A DNA stretch of 64,000 nt, taken from NCBI GenBank assembly GCA_940337035.1, contig OW679203.1, forward strand, positions 25,739,495 to 25,803,494. Direction: 5' to 3'. The position numbers were made by a program, and so were the translations under genes. A model generated the notes under the pieces. The model saw only the letters and a list, made by a program, of their open reading frames with translations. It was not told where the DNA came from and made no database searches. Origin of the DNA: Agriotes lineatus (Eukaryota > Arthropoda > Insecta > Coleoptera > Elateridae). This document shows positions 11,211-24,340 of the stretch, one piece after another. Each line of letters opens with the position of its first letter. The first letter of the stretch is position 1.

Positions 11211-13298
11211 TACAGCTGGCCAACTCATATTTTATTAGTCGTATGTCTTTGATGTGGTAGTCTAGTCCTTTGACATCATTTCCTAACCAAGTTTCTTTCT
11301 TAAATTAGTTTCATTATACTCGCTGAACTGTATAACTTGTTTAATTATATCCTGTAAGTTTATTATAGAGTACCTACCCTATACCAATAAATTGCGCCGG
11401 CTCACTTGCAGTCGGAACAGAGGGCCGGTTTGACTATTTGTGTAGTTGCTCAAAGTAATAAATGCTAATTTAGATTCCACGGCGCTACGTGATTCGTATT
11501 TGAGAAGAAATCAGCTGTCAATCCACTCAGATAACGAAACGCGAAATAACAAGCCTTATCGATAGACGATGCATTGGTAGATCCTGTAAATAAGCGAGTT
11601 ACCTTAAACACGTCACCTGAAGTATCGGTCAATTCTGATTTTGTTCCCTTTTGAACACTTGCTGCCAATTGCTTTACAGAACAATGAAAGGCAAACACAC
11701 CAGCAAAATTATTTAAGTCGATTTATTAAGGACACACAAAATACAGTCTTAAATGTATTCCTCCAAGTAAAAATTTAAAATTATCAGCACCCTAAGTGAC
11801 GTCACTATCTGACTTAAAATTAGGTAATATTTACAACAGCAAACGCCGACCTAATTCTTCAGGATAGTTGCAGGCCAATAAGGGCTTTTTAATTTAACTG
11901 CAGTAGGTTTGTAAATATTAACCTTCCGATTGCAAATCTATTTGATATGTGCGTAATGACGTGAAGCTATTGATTACTGACGTTTGACTTAAACATTTCT
12001 TTTAAAATATTCTAAATAGGTTTGTCGAATTCCAACTGAACACTTTATAACTGTGGAGCACCTTACAGTTTCTCCATTCGTATGGAAGCATCCGCTATCT
12101 TATTGTTGGCCCGAAACATCCAAAAACGAGGAATTGCCTTTAGAAGGCGCTCAGCAACGACATATTACTCAGACAAGACGACTGCATGGTGCCTTTAACA
12201 ACGCCACACTCACAAAGTTGAAAGAGATAGTGGGTGAAAATAGCCAAAAATCGAGTTAGTGGGCCTAGAGTTTGTTGCGATACACAGAAGTGGCACGACT
12301 CACCGATGCTCGTAATACCATGGAGAAATAAGTAGCATATCCGGAACTTGCCGATTATGGAGATAACACCAGTATACTCCTTACAAGTCTTAGAGCCCTT
12401 ATCGCTTATATAAGCGTGAACGTAAACGACTGCTACGGGAAGGTATCGCGTAAGCGACATGGCTGCTCAGATGTTGATCCCGACTGGCGATAATTTCAGT
12501 TGTTGGTCATAAAGCGCTAGCAATTGATTGTGGTCACGGGATCATCAAATTGTGTTTTTGCGTTTGAAGTCGTCTCTAATATATGAGGTTGCTAAACTAA
12601 AACACGGCTCTAATGAGCAGGCCATGATTGGTAGCCTTGGTAGCAAAAAATATAAGCTCCAGTTGTTTGTTACCACGCTCTTGAATTATATGTATAATTT
12701 CAGCAATAAATTCCAATTATATCCAATTCTATCGTTTTATGAAATTCCTTTCCGTCTAAACACGACCCACGTTCTGAACGCATGTTGCTAAAACTGGAAG
12801 CGCTGTAGAAAACCGTTGCCTTCTTTGTCTAGATAATTATGGAAGGCTTATGGTAATATATTGAACATTCTTGGGTATATTGCTTGAATTGTGATTTTTA
12901 TTTTTATTAGTATTATCATATGGTAATATGTGGCGGATGTTTTATTGCAATTAGAGTAATGATGGTTAGTTTTGTATTTGACCCATCGCGTTAATACAGT
13001 AGATTTCTGTATGTCCATAGAACTGACATCTGACATATCTGGCAACTTTCGCCTGGTTTCTGAGCTTAAAAAGCAGTAGTTTGGTTTGTCTAGTGCAAAT
13101 ATTTTTTGGTGTCTTTATTTGTAATCAATTCGACTGTGAATATAGGAATTGAATATCTGTTTTTGTTGCATAATCTGGCGACACTGATTATGCTCTTTAT
13201 CTGTTAACACTTTTCAATAGTTTTTCCTTACATGCAAGTATATAGGAGGAGTATTCGGGTTTTACAATCGGTTATTGAGTTCTGCAAGGCTGGGTCAA

Positions 13299-13321
13299 AT
13301 ATATATATATATATATATATA
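13299..13321. repeat. (AT)n microsatellite
   Basis: Eleven and a half uninterrupted AT units. Confidence 0.95.
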
Positions 13322-14049
13322 CATTTTTTTTCTTGCATCATTTGAAGAAAAACCCTTCTGTCACTATTTGATTTTTTGTTAGCATGTTTGCTGACGTCCC
13401 TTCATATTAAAGGGCTGTCGATGAAGGCCTTGTTGAAATTGCATGACTTCAGTCCTTTTCCACAATTTTTACTCCATAATTCGCTTCTCCGGCCAATCGT
13501 TTACTATTGTGGACGGTTTCATTATAGAAATATAGAAGACAGAAAACAAAAACGATGCCTATGCAATGAAAATTAGATGTAGCCAACCTATTTCCATAAT
13601 GTTCAAAGTACCGGCAATTTAATTTTCTTTCTATCTTAGTTGAAGCCTGAGTGAGCGCTAAGTTTTCCTTCCATTCCAATCATTGCCATTTAATCTCATT
13701 TTCTTGGCGCGTGACATGTATTTGATTAAGAGGCATAAAAATCAGATACTTTTAGTGGCAATTCTGAATCAATACAGCTCCAGTGATTTGAAAACGACGT
13801 GGATGAGGAGAAAATTACTGCTGCCGAATTATTTTATGCTGGCGGGCTGTTCCTCCAATGCAGCCCTGGATTCATAAAATCTACATCTCCCTAATTTCCC
13901 TTGCGTCCCACGTATAACCCCTAATTCAGAATTCTCAAACCGCATTTAGTAAAACAAATATACTGCAGTAACGTTGCACATGTGGCCGTGATAACGGTCA
14001 GACCGGAGGTAAATTTTAATGAAATCCGGGACGCAGAATATTAACCGGC

Positions 14050-14360
14050 GTGATATTCCGCAAATCTGTAAAACAAATCCAATCATGCAAAAAAACGGAG
14101 CAAATGCAAATTTCGACATGTTTACTTGATTTATTATGCATTCCGCGGCGTCACGTGCAACACGTCACGTGCCCCCTTGTTGAGCGGAGGCAGAATAAGA
14201 CAAATATGGCACGCTTTAACCTTGCCAACCCTGAGTTAATTGCGAACTGCCAGTTTTAAATAGGCAGGGGAGGCCACCTTTGTCGACATACAACGGGCGA
14301 GAGGAACGTCCTTTGGGGTTGTCATCTTGGGTTAACTGCCATTATAAAGGCATTCCGCGA
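14050..14360. promoter_or_regulatory. Candidate cis-regulatory module (POU octamer and paired E-boxes)
   Basis: Within about 70 bp there is a perfect octamer ATGCAAAT (14104-14111), a TTTATTATGCA Hox-like string, and two CACGTG E-boxes 14 bp apart (14152-14157 and 14166-14171). The string CATTCCGCG also recurs near 14139 and 14350. The patch is visibly less AT-rich than its surroundings and holds no reading frame of interest. This pattern suits an enhancer, but chance cannot be excluded without conservation data. Confidence 0.25.
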
Positions 14361-16937
14361 AAACCAGCAAGCTGATTTATACTACTAAATTTCCAAGCTT
14401 TTGCGAGAGATACTCTGTTGCTGAAACTTCTTTAGTGATTGAAAATGGCTGAAAGTGGCAGTATGACTAATAAACTCCTTATGAAAAGCACATTGGAAAC
14501 ATTTAGTCTTTCGGGATCTTCTTATTAGGTCGTCAGCCTCTTGGTTTGTCATAGTACTATGTTGTAATCGATCTCAAAATGTGCTCTTTATTCCCTGATA
14601 AGAAGCACATCGTGGGTCACCATTTATTATTGACCATAATTTTTCCTTTCGCTTCTCATTCACAGTTAACTCCAAATCTCGTTACTTGTCAGCTTAAATT
14701 TCCACGTCATTCGTATAATGCAGCATGATGTTATGTGTTATCGAAATCTACGGACCCTGCCACTGCTTTTGGAATACTGGAGGAGGTATAAGTTTCTTCA
14801 CGCGTCGGACGTCTTGGTACGCGAGCAACGGGGGCAATAATCGTCCAGTCAGGGTATATGGTGAGAGTGCCCCAATTGACTGCGGTAACACATTTATTTA
14901 TATATTTATGACCTTAATGGACCTAACATTCACACATCCTCGTCTGGGTGTGCTAATAGCTAGTTGGAACCAATGGCTGACGTGCTTTCCAGCCATTAAT
15001 ATTAATTTCCTTAATTTGCCATCTTTTTTTGGACACTTTATTTATGGAAGGAGAGCAAAATCCGAAATTTATTTTTGTTGTCCTGTTGAATGCTGTTATG
15101 ACATCGACGAGGGCGATGTGTCGTTCTGCATTTAATTCCTTTTGCTTGTCAATTATCTGTGGAACTGTACAAATTTCTTTACTGCACCGCCTACCCGTTC
15201 AGAATTGCTGATGTTTTTCTGAAAAGAGGGTTTTTCCTCATGCTTTGTTGACAACTATAGTTTTTGAAAATTTTAAGGATTTCTCATATTTATCAGTTGT
15301 TTAGGATTTTTCGGTACATATTTGCTCATATTATACAGTGGGGTCATGGTAAGTTGAAGGGAAGATTACCATCTCCTTGTACGTTGTTGGGGAGCTTGTC
15401 TTAGTTCCCTTGGTTTTCTCTTTTAGAAACAGTTTTTTCTTACCTCTTTAACTTTGTAATTAATTGGTACTTCATAGCAGTAGAAATATTACTTTTTACA
15501 TAAGTTACAGTGCCTACATCTCGGTTCCATATTGAAAGCTGCTTTCCTCTTTGTTTCGTTTTTGTTCTCCTATAGTTTAATGCGCCTCTTGAATTTGATC
15601 TTCCTCGATATCGTTAAAAAAAGTTTATATTGTCATATGCTGCACTAGCTGTTTTAACTCCAAACAGATTTAGGATTGCGTTGTCTTGCAACAGAAAAAT
15701 TGTGTAGCTTGTTTCGGTCAAAAAAGCGCCACGCTTCGATCACATTTTGATTTCCTCGCTCCTTGCATGCTATATTAGCTAACTCCGTCCTGGCGCGTTG
15801 GTGGCTTACTTTTGGAGGTTAAAGAACTCCTTTAGCGACCTTTAACTGGTGTGAAACAAATTATCAATACGTTGTTAAGACGTAACTTGGTCGCTTGGTT
15901 TTCTTACATTTTGCTTGCGTCTCTTGAACCGATCGCACATTTCATTGTTAACCTTTATCGAAAGTCTTTTCTGCTCATCGCACTTTATTGTGAATTTCTA
16001 TCGGCATGTGTTTCGAGTTCGGGAGTCATAAGCATAAGGTTACGTACCGCACTTATTCTCTCTATTTCATCACTTTGTAATTATGAACACGGGTTACGAA
16101 TGTATAGAGCCGATCCTGGAGTCCTTAAACATTGCGCTATTAGTGTAGCGTCCGATATGCAAAGCTACTGCTGAGGCCCCGCTGTTAAGTCAAAGTTTTC
16201 ATTGCTGTTTCCTATTTATTGCCGTCGTCGTCAAAGCCGGGCTCCATAGTTTTGTAAATGTTTTCCGAGACCGAGTCTTCCTCTCTTGGTAGCTAAACGT
16301 TGCCGATTATTGCTGTTTTCCCTTTTTTTGTTGCTGGCTTGCATTATCCTGGAAGTATCTAAAATCAAACCTGTGCTGTTCATGGTAAAGACAAACTTAT
16401 AATAATAACAATAATAATAATACATACTTTAAAGCTGAAAAAAAATTGTAATGTTACCTAAATCTTAAAAACCTATTTTAAAAAGTATTCCTCGCGAAGG
16501 CGCGCAGTTCAGATCGTTCGGTGGCGAGCTGTTCATTAAAATATATATTCTTAGAAAAATGTAAGCTTATTCCGATTAGATATTCGGGAAAAGAGTTGTG
16601 CATTTTGTAAATATTATATGTAAAGCATTTTTCATATAAAGCTGATTTATGGATGGGTAGAGATATTTTCCCTCTCGATCTAATATTAATGGAATACGCA
16701 TCTGTTCAAAATTTTATATTATTGTACTGATTCCGTGGAGTAAAATTTCTAATAATCTTATAATATAATATAGCAAAATGAAATTTTCGTCGTTGTGTCA
16801 TATTAAGCCATTTCGGCACTTTTGACATATGATTTACCAGATATCTTCTACGGAAAACAGAAATAAACCTTACAGAAGAGTTTTGCATCTATTGGATTAA
16901 ATACAAGATGGCAACATCCAAACATGGCCCATATATA

Positions 16938-17123
16938 ACGGGTGTTCATAAACAGTCGTCATCCCAGTTGCTTTGAAAAACAAAATGTTATGTCTTTGAT
17001 TAATTCGTGCAACACAATGAAACGTCATTGAGTACTGTCATAGCGCATTTTTTCTCAATTTTAATAGACATACGTTTCTGAATTCAAAACCTACTGGGAT
17101 GACGACTGTTTATGAACACCCGT
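16938..17123. mobile_element. MITE with 30-bp perfect terminal inverted repeats, TA target duplication
   Basis: A 186-bp element whose first 30 bp, beginning ACGGGTGTTCATAAACAGTC (16938-16967), are repeated as the exact reverse complement at 17094-17123. TA dinucleotides flank both sides (16936-16937 and 17124-17125). The interior is non-coding. TA duplication with short perfect TIRs fits a Tc1/mariner-mobilised MITE. Perfect arms suggest it is not very old. Confidence 0.85.
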
Positions 17124-17125
17124 TA

Positions 17126-20100
17126 GTATCACAGTGGTTAAATTGACTTAAAGCTATGAAATCACAAAGAATGGTTTTAGTTTCTGTATTCAGAGAGTGC
17201 ATGTTGGCATATAACGATTTTAAGTTCATTATTGACCTGTGTGCACACATTTTTATATAATTGTTTAATCCAAACTTAGAATGAATTATTAAGCCAAGGT
17301 TTCCGTAATCGTCTGTAATAGGCAATGTATTTCCAGCAATTTTAACATCAGTTTATGGTATTACTAATTGTTTATTTTTTTGCAAAATATAACTTGAGAT
17401 TTGTGTGGATTTATAAAAAGTGAGTGCTGTTCGCACACCTTAATAAGTTTTTACAAGTCATTTACCTGTGTAAATTTGAGCATATTCAACGACTGAGGGT
17501 CGCAAATGGGTGTAACAAATAAACAACATAAGTCTTTCCGTAAGCCTAGCTTCACCGTTTAAGCTTGCATCACTCTCGATTTTTTTTTTATATTTTACAT
17601 GTGCTTTGATTGAACATACTAAATTATGTCTTATTGCGGTAGCATTTTATTAATCTTCTGCTATGTTTGGTTTATGGCGTCACCTTGTTCTCAAAACTGC
17701 TGTCTAATTTAATATGCTTACTTTATGTACGGCTAATGCAAGTAATTTACATTTTTTTAGTCAGTTTCAGGTCACAGCGAATTTGACAGCACAAATTTTA
17801 ATTAGTTTAGTGGTTCTCAGAAGCTAATGGAGCTATCGCTTGTATTGAAAGACTTCTTGGCGCCTCCTGGAAATTTCAAAACCTTTTACTAATTCTAGAG
17901 AGGCATCTCATGCCATCTTCGCTGTAGCTACCAATTCCTCCATGTAGCATGAACGTTTGTTTGGTGCGTTTTGTAGCTGATCGTAGTAATTCAGTCCGAA
18001 TAGTATATGACTTGACTTTGAACATTATTTGCAGTTTGTGGCAACCTCCTGTGTGCTTTAATCTCTTGGGCTGAGAACGTATTCACTAGCAGCCATGCAG
18101 TCTGTAGTAGTAGTGTATTTGTATATTTCGCTTTTCTAAAAACTGTTTGTTATTTTAAGGCTTCAATTATCGTTTGTACGTTTATTACAATAGGCTTACA
18201 AAGTTTCTAGGGCTCCCTAGTGGGATGGGCGATATTTGAAACTGAAAGAACTGGCTTTCGCTTTCGAAATTCAAATCAGTCGATACGGTGCACAATGTTT
18301 AGGTGTCGGATTTAACATGGAAAGTCCTGTTTACGGCTTCGAAAAGTGTGGGCGATTCTCAGTTTCCAAATTTATACCTTACTTTACTTATGGATTTTTA
18401 AAAACTCGTTTCAGCTGTGAAATACGAGGCGCCACATGAGACTTTACAAATAATAATCGTACAACCCTATTGAGATGACATTCACAAAAATACGTTCAGC
18501 CAGATTAGTCTTGCAGCTATGATCGTTCGCAAATACAATTTGTAAAAATTCTACCTGACAATAGGCAACCTATATGCTAAAAGTTGGCGATTATTTGCAC
18601 ATGCATGGCATGTGAAACCCGTGACAAACTGAAAAATTAATAAGTACAAATCAGACTTCTCTGAGAATAGTCCGATTAGGTGCGGAATGCGATGACCAAT
18701 GGAAGTTACAGACATCGAGGGTAGCACAAAATCTTGGCCAAAGTCAAACGGTGAAAGCGGGCTCGCAGATACAGCGAGCTGAAGCTCGAGAACAGAATGT
18801 CTAAGGCGAACCTGACGTCAATTTTAATAGTAGTAAAGGTTTCTTCACACATTCGTCAATATACCGGGAGGATTCAGATATAAGGCGTTGAAGAACAATA
18901 TTGGTTTCTTTAAATCTGACCAGATATTTATATGAAACTACCGCGCTACTTTAACACGTGAATTTGGCACTTATTTTAAACCCTGCATATTGTAAACGCG
19001 ATATAAATCCGGCTATCGTCGTATGTTTACCAAAGCGGCACGCTAAGGTGAAATTTGAAAAGTGTGGTCTACTGGCAGAAAAGTCATGTTGATAGGCAGT
19101 AGTTTACACATTCTTCAGCTGCGAATAGCTTGAACAAATTATAGAAAAGATTAGTTTTTGTAATTTTATTATAAACTAGAATTGTCAGTGGTGTAGCTTT
19201 GTTCAGATTATAAACAGCCCTACAACAAGACAAGAAAAATATGGGTATAGAGTATATTCGATATTAATTCTGCACTCGTATTCCTAGGAAATTAATTAGA
19301 ACAATCCGAGTGCATGCTAAGTTCCAACGAGATCTCTCTTTACAATCAGTAACAAAACATTGCAATCCTAGGCAGACAAACAGTCAAGATATTCAATATT
19401 CAGAATCTGAGAATTGGGTTCCAAATTAATTGTACAAAGGCTCTGGGATTGCATAAGATTTGATGAGATTCCAGACATTCAATTATAATGTTGGTTTCCT
19501 TATTTGATAAGGTTTTGTTAGAGTAAAGCAAATGCAATTACCCATATACAGAGAATGCCAATTGATTCTTACCGTAGAAGTAGCGGAATCTGCAAAGGAG
19601 AAAATTAACTGTCAGGATTACATGACATGCATGTTCGTTCTGTAATATTTGTACGAGCAAAAATAGAATCTATTTTCAATTAAACGCAAAATTAATATTT
19701 TACATTCATCAAGCGCAATATTGCTGCAGTCTGATGATTTAATAAATGTACACGGGCGAAAATGCACAGGGAGATAATTATCTGTTCTAAATAAATTTTT
19801 TAACAAATTTGTTTAGCTTCCCGTTGCACTCTTCGCTTTTCATTTGATATTCAAATTTATTTGACAGTCTCGCTTCAGTGTCCTATACTTTCATATTGTA
19901 AATTCAATTCTTTCCAGTACCACTTTTTTCAAAAACCCTGCATTTGTTACGCTATAGAAAAGGCGTGACAACTTTCATGTCACATACAACATTGAGTTGA
20001 AGGTTGCACCATGGAATATCACTTATGAGAAGATACATGTGGGCGAACTCAGCTCCACTATAATTTACCTTGTAAATAACTGAACATGCGTACCTGACTT

Positions 20101-23100
20101 GAAAATACTTAAAAGTGCATTGTACTTTACAAATAAAAATTTTACAGTAAATTTAGCTCTGCTAAGATGATTTTCACAAATAATTTATTTTAGTCGAATC
20201 AGTCTTGCAGCTATGAACGCAACAAAAAAAAAGTAATCAAATAATTCTAGGAGAATTTTTTCCTGCTTGTGATAAGCAAACCATGTTTATCTGGTACATG
20301 GGTCCTACATGGCAAAACATTATAAATAAATTGGCTCAGTGCGCGGAAGGCGTTATTGCACTGCTGATTAAAATGTGCCTCAAATTTTATTTTAAAACAT
20401 GTAGATTACTTACCTATAAAATAATACCCTAAGCAATTTAAAGTAGCGGTAGATTACACCGATTTAGGTTGACGCCCTTGAAAACGGAAACAAAATTAAC
20501 AACTCCACAGTATGCTATCTTCTAAAGAGAAGCTACCAAAAATACATAGCGGCAGTGCAGTTATTTTCAACGAGCAAGTAGCTTAAATCTACAAGCGCAG
20601 GGGAAAAGGTTTTTCAGCGTCTAGATGAAATAGAGTTGCGAAACAATAGATTGGTGTGCAGGGCGTAGTCGGACGATACAGGGCGTTTCTTTGAATGTAT
20701 TCGACCATCTCGCGGTGTAAAACTCCTCGAAACTCATAAGTTGGACGAGACTCGGAATTTAAAGTGCATAAACTGCGATTGAAATGCCTGATTGGCACAG
20801 TAAGGCTTTCCCAAACTGCAGTGTTTACGAAACGTAAACCTACACTCCTTGCAACCTCCGCGCTTGACTGTATCTCACCAACTAATCAACTCTATAGGCT
20901 TTTTCCTCTTTGTATAAGCACTTAATTTTTGAATGATTTTAGTTTGGAAAATAAGTTAATCATCGAGCGAGCAAATAATACAGTGGAAAGGTTGTAGTTC
21001 TATTTTCACATAATAGTTTCATAGACACTAGAAATAGGTTGTGTTAGGGACACTCTTTTAATTTTCAATGCAAGGACTAGCGGAACTTTAAACAACATAT
21101 CTCAAAATTTTCAATAAACGTGCGCATTAGCCGTTTTAAAATCTGAAAGTTGCAATGTCATGTAGTTACTAGAATGTAGCTACTTGAAAGCCGATCAAGC
21201 CAGCTGAGTTCTTCTACTTATTTCTAATCTTTGAATCGATCCATGTAGTTTCAGTAGTTGTCCTAGATATGCGTATTCCTCACTAATATCTCCTCACTAC
21301 TTGTCGAGGTTCTATTAAATAAGTTAACCTAGATACCCGCATTCCTTACGTTCACACTTGCGGGAGCTATTGAAAGCTACAAACAATGCAGGGCAATGAC
21401 TCTTAGCAATACAACCTTGTGCTCAACTTTGTGTGAATTTATAGGTTGACATGTTATTACATTTAGGTTGAGTAGAGAAAAACAAACACGCGACATCTGA
21501 CGCTTTCTAATTGCTATTTTATCAATATAACAAACCAAAGTAACTCGATATTCTCGGCGATTTGTGGTCGTGAGTAGAATTAAAGGAACTAGACAAAAGC
21601 AGAATATGTTATTCTTGCTGCCTTGTGACACCGCATTCTTCAATATAAACATATAAAGCCTAAACAAACTGCACGTATTACTGAGGGCTTCTCTTCTCAA
21701 ACAGAGCTCAGAGGTTAAACTATTACGGTAGAAGTTGCTACAACAAATTCATGAGATAAATACATAAGATATGCTGGAATTATACAAGCCAAAAAATGGA
21801 TGTAATTTGCTCTAATTGATGTGCAGTCACACAAGGCACTCAAGAAAAGCTAATCAGGAGGCTAATCACTAACGTAAATTATGTAACGCATCGCTTATCG
21901 CAAAGGTCTTTTCCGAAAAGGCGCATTTATAATTAAATAAGGCTAAGGCTTTGATAAGTGTTTGTTAGACGCCGCGCAGCGCTTTAACAAGTAGGGCCGT
22001 CTACTATTTTGACCATTCAAAATGAAGGTTATGTAAATTATATAAGATGTACTAAGGATTTTCCAAAATTAGTACAGACAACCTGTTTCACTCACATGCT
22101 TTAATGTAATGTATGCCCAAGCGCACCTATATTTCAAAAATTACTAAAGAATGAAATTTTTTATAATTACATTTTTCTAACTATAATTTTAGATGTAATT
22201 ATAATGCGTCGAACTAGCTGGACTTTTGGTTGATTCCTATCATTTCTAAAATTTCTTTGTCCCTTCGGGCCCTACTCTAAAACCCTCGCTTAATTCCTTT
22301 AATTTTACCATTCTAATGGCAGTTTGCAGACGTGCAAAATCTTCGCATTATTTTATGCCAGCAAAGTTTATTGCTCCTATTTTTCCCACCCGAATTCTTC
22401 GCCCGGCAAGAGCATTGGTTTTTTAATTAGTGTTACTTTCATCTCGTTGTTCGATCGGAACCATTTCAAACATGTTGAAATAATAACGTTTCATATTTTT
22501 TTGAACACCTTTACTAATCCACATCATTATGTCTGGTATAAATGCAACTCCATTACAATACTTAACCCCCTTGTCTTTGTGTAACGTAACCGTGAAGCGT
22601 GAGAACTAACAAGAAAATGCCCATTCACCTGTAAGACCAGAACGTTGTTTTCATCGTCTTAGTCGGTCGAGATAATTAATTAAGCGTTTTCGTGTGAACA
22701 TTTCTTGCAAGCTAATGTCCGCAGCTCACTGTTTTGTATCCGAATTGATTTCGCCCCAACATCCGCAGGCGAATCTAATCTAGAGTAAATAAACCGCAAC
22801 TTTAATGAGGACACGGTCGAAGTTCAGCTGAATTATTGGATACAGAATAGTAGATTTTGAAAAGTCTCTGCTTAGTTAGGCTATTTTTAATTGTACCTTT
22901 TTTAATTGCTGCAATTTTTGTTAATAAATAACAGTACTGCAATAGTAGTTTACTAAATTTTAGGTGTGAGGCGATAGAGAGTGACAAATTTCAAATTAAA
23001 TCCTTGGAAAATAAGAAAAGTATAATATATTTTATCTCTTCTAATGTATTCCCTCTCCATCACACCTTTTTTTACTGAATTCGGATTCTCATGGTGCGTG

Positions 23101-23380
23101 CAGGCAAGGTTGCACTTGTTAATAAAGACTAGACTGAATATAGAGCCGAGGTATTGGGACATTAGGGAGAATATAAAGCATTTGTAACTGAATGCAATAA
23201 AGCACTGACATTTTACCGTATTTTGTCAGATTATGAACGATTAACATCAAAGACATACCTATCAAGAATAATCCCAAAACAAGGAGTAGTTGACAAGGGA
23301 TTTCTGATCTAATTTATTTCGAATGATCAGTAGAAAGTAATTGAAGCAAGGATAAATCGTCATTCTGGTTTTTCTGCGGA
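17126..23380. other. Long AT-rich stretch without a recognisable gene
   Basis: Frames up to 107 codons with no motifs. Two separated stretches, about 18470-18535 and 20163-20220, share a GATGA-TTCACAAA core and the string AGTCTTGCAGCTATGA, hinting at an old duplication or a dispersed repeat. A TAATTAATTAAGC run near 22670 is compatible with homeodomain binding. Confidence 0.35.
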
Positions 23381-24340
23381 GCTGTGGCTCCGGGATAGGG
23401 GTGGCAAGGGCTCAAAGAGACGATCGACCACGTTGCTGGGATTAAAAGGAGAATAAGGGGGAGTTTTGGTCTTCACAGGCTGTGGCTGGGATAAACAACG
23501 ATACGGCCGGCGGCCTCCTAGAGGAAGTGTAGTGCTGGGCGATCGAGACGCTCGGCCTGGAACTCGTTGCTAATAAGGAGGTTCGACCGCCGAGGGTGCT
23601 GCAGGTGCATAGTACGCGACGAACAGGAAGTTTGGTTTGGACTGCATTATTGAGGAGATAAACTTGGTTCGGCCTTCTGGTGAAGAAATAGCTTCGGGAT
23701 GACTATACGAAGGTTCGACTGTCTAAGAGGCGAAGTAACAGTTCGGCTACATAGATGGAATGCCAAAGCTTTAGACATAAAGCTCTATGCGAAAGGTAGG
23801 TTCGGCACTAGAGATCGCCTGAATGTGACTATTCTAGCTTCCCAAGCTTATTGTCTGCAGCGGCCGGCGTCACATTGGCTAGGTTGGGTGATTTATGGGA
23901 GCCATTAGGCTAATTTCTACTAATTCTGGCTCTTACAGCTAGGTGTCAGCCAGAATTATTTGAAGTGCATCATATTGTTGACCGAAATCCACGTATTTTA
24001 ACATTAAACACGACGTAGGTCACGGACCAGATGAAGTTGCTAATCTCACCATTAAAACTTATCTTTAGAATTTCGGGGGCGTATTTAAACGGGTATCTGC
24101 ATTCCTATTCAACCTGTAGCGATTATTTAATTATTGTCGAGTTATCTTTCCATTTAACCGTTGGCCTGTGTAGACAGCGGCGTCAATCAACGGCCCACAA
24201 CGTCTAATTTGTAACAAAGGGTTGGCCGCACACATGTAGACGAATCCGTCTTTGTTCTCGAGAAGCGGGCGGTTTAGTGGCTTGTAGCAGACCGTTGGCC
24301 AGCGTTATATGTAAACATAGCGCCTTAGCGCCAAAGTGGG
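23381..24340. other. GC-richer patch, no recognisable gene
   Basis: Clearly less AT-rich than its flanks. The longest frame is 69 codons (23699-23908) and matches nothing known. Three GTTGGCC strings occur at about 24159, 24221 and 24294. It might be a retroelement leader, a regulatory region or an exon-poor gene piece; none is supported. Confidence 0.3.

Larger units (their letters stand above)
11211..16935. other. Long stretch without a recognisable gene
   Basis: The largest frame is 136 codons (14725-15135) and resembles nothing known; its composition is that of random AT-rich sequence. An (AT)n run is at 13299-13321 and a motif-dense candidate regulatory patch at 14050-14360 (both listed separately). 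A small AAT-type simple repeat is at about 16397-16423. Confidence 0.4.

Noticed and set aside
12528..12791. WSRDHQIVFLRLKS resembles the start of a Gypsy RNase H
   Set aside because: A single short match; no TDAS or other RNase H block follows.
14725..15135. 136-codon frame, the longest host-like frame outside the elements
   Set aside because: No domain, no codon bias, composition like neighbouring DNA, overlapped by other frames; expected by chance in 64 kb.
15851..16174. 107-codon frame with hydrophobic start, considered as a membrane protein
   Set aside because: AT-rich DNA often gives such frames; no conserved feature or splice context.
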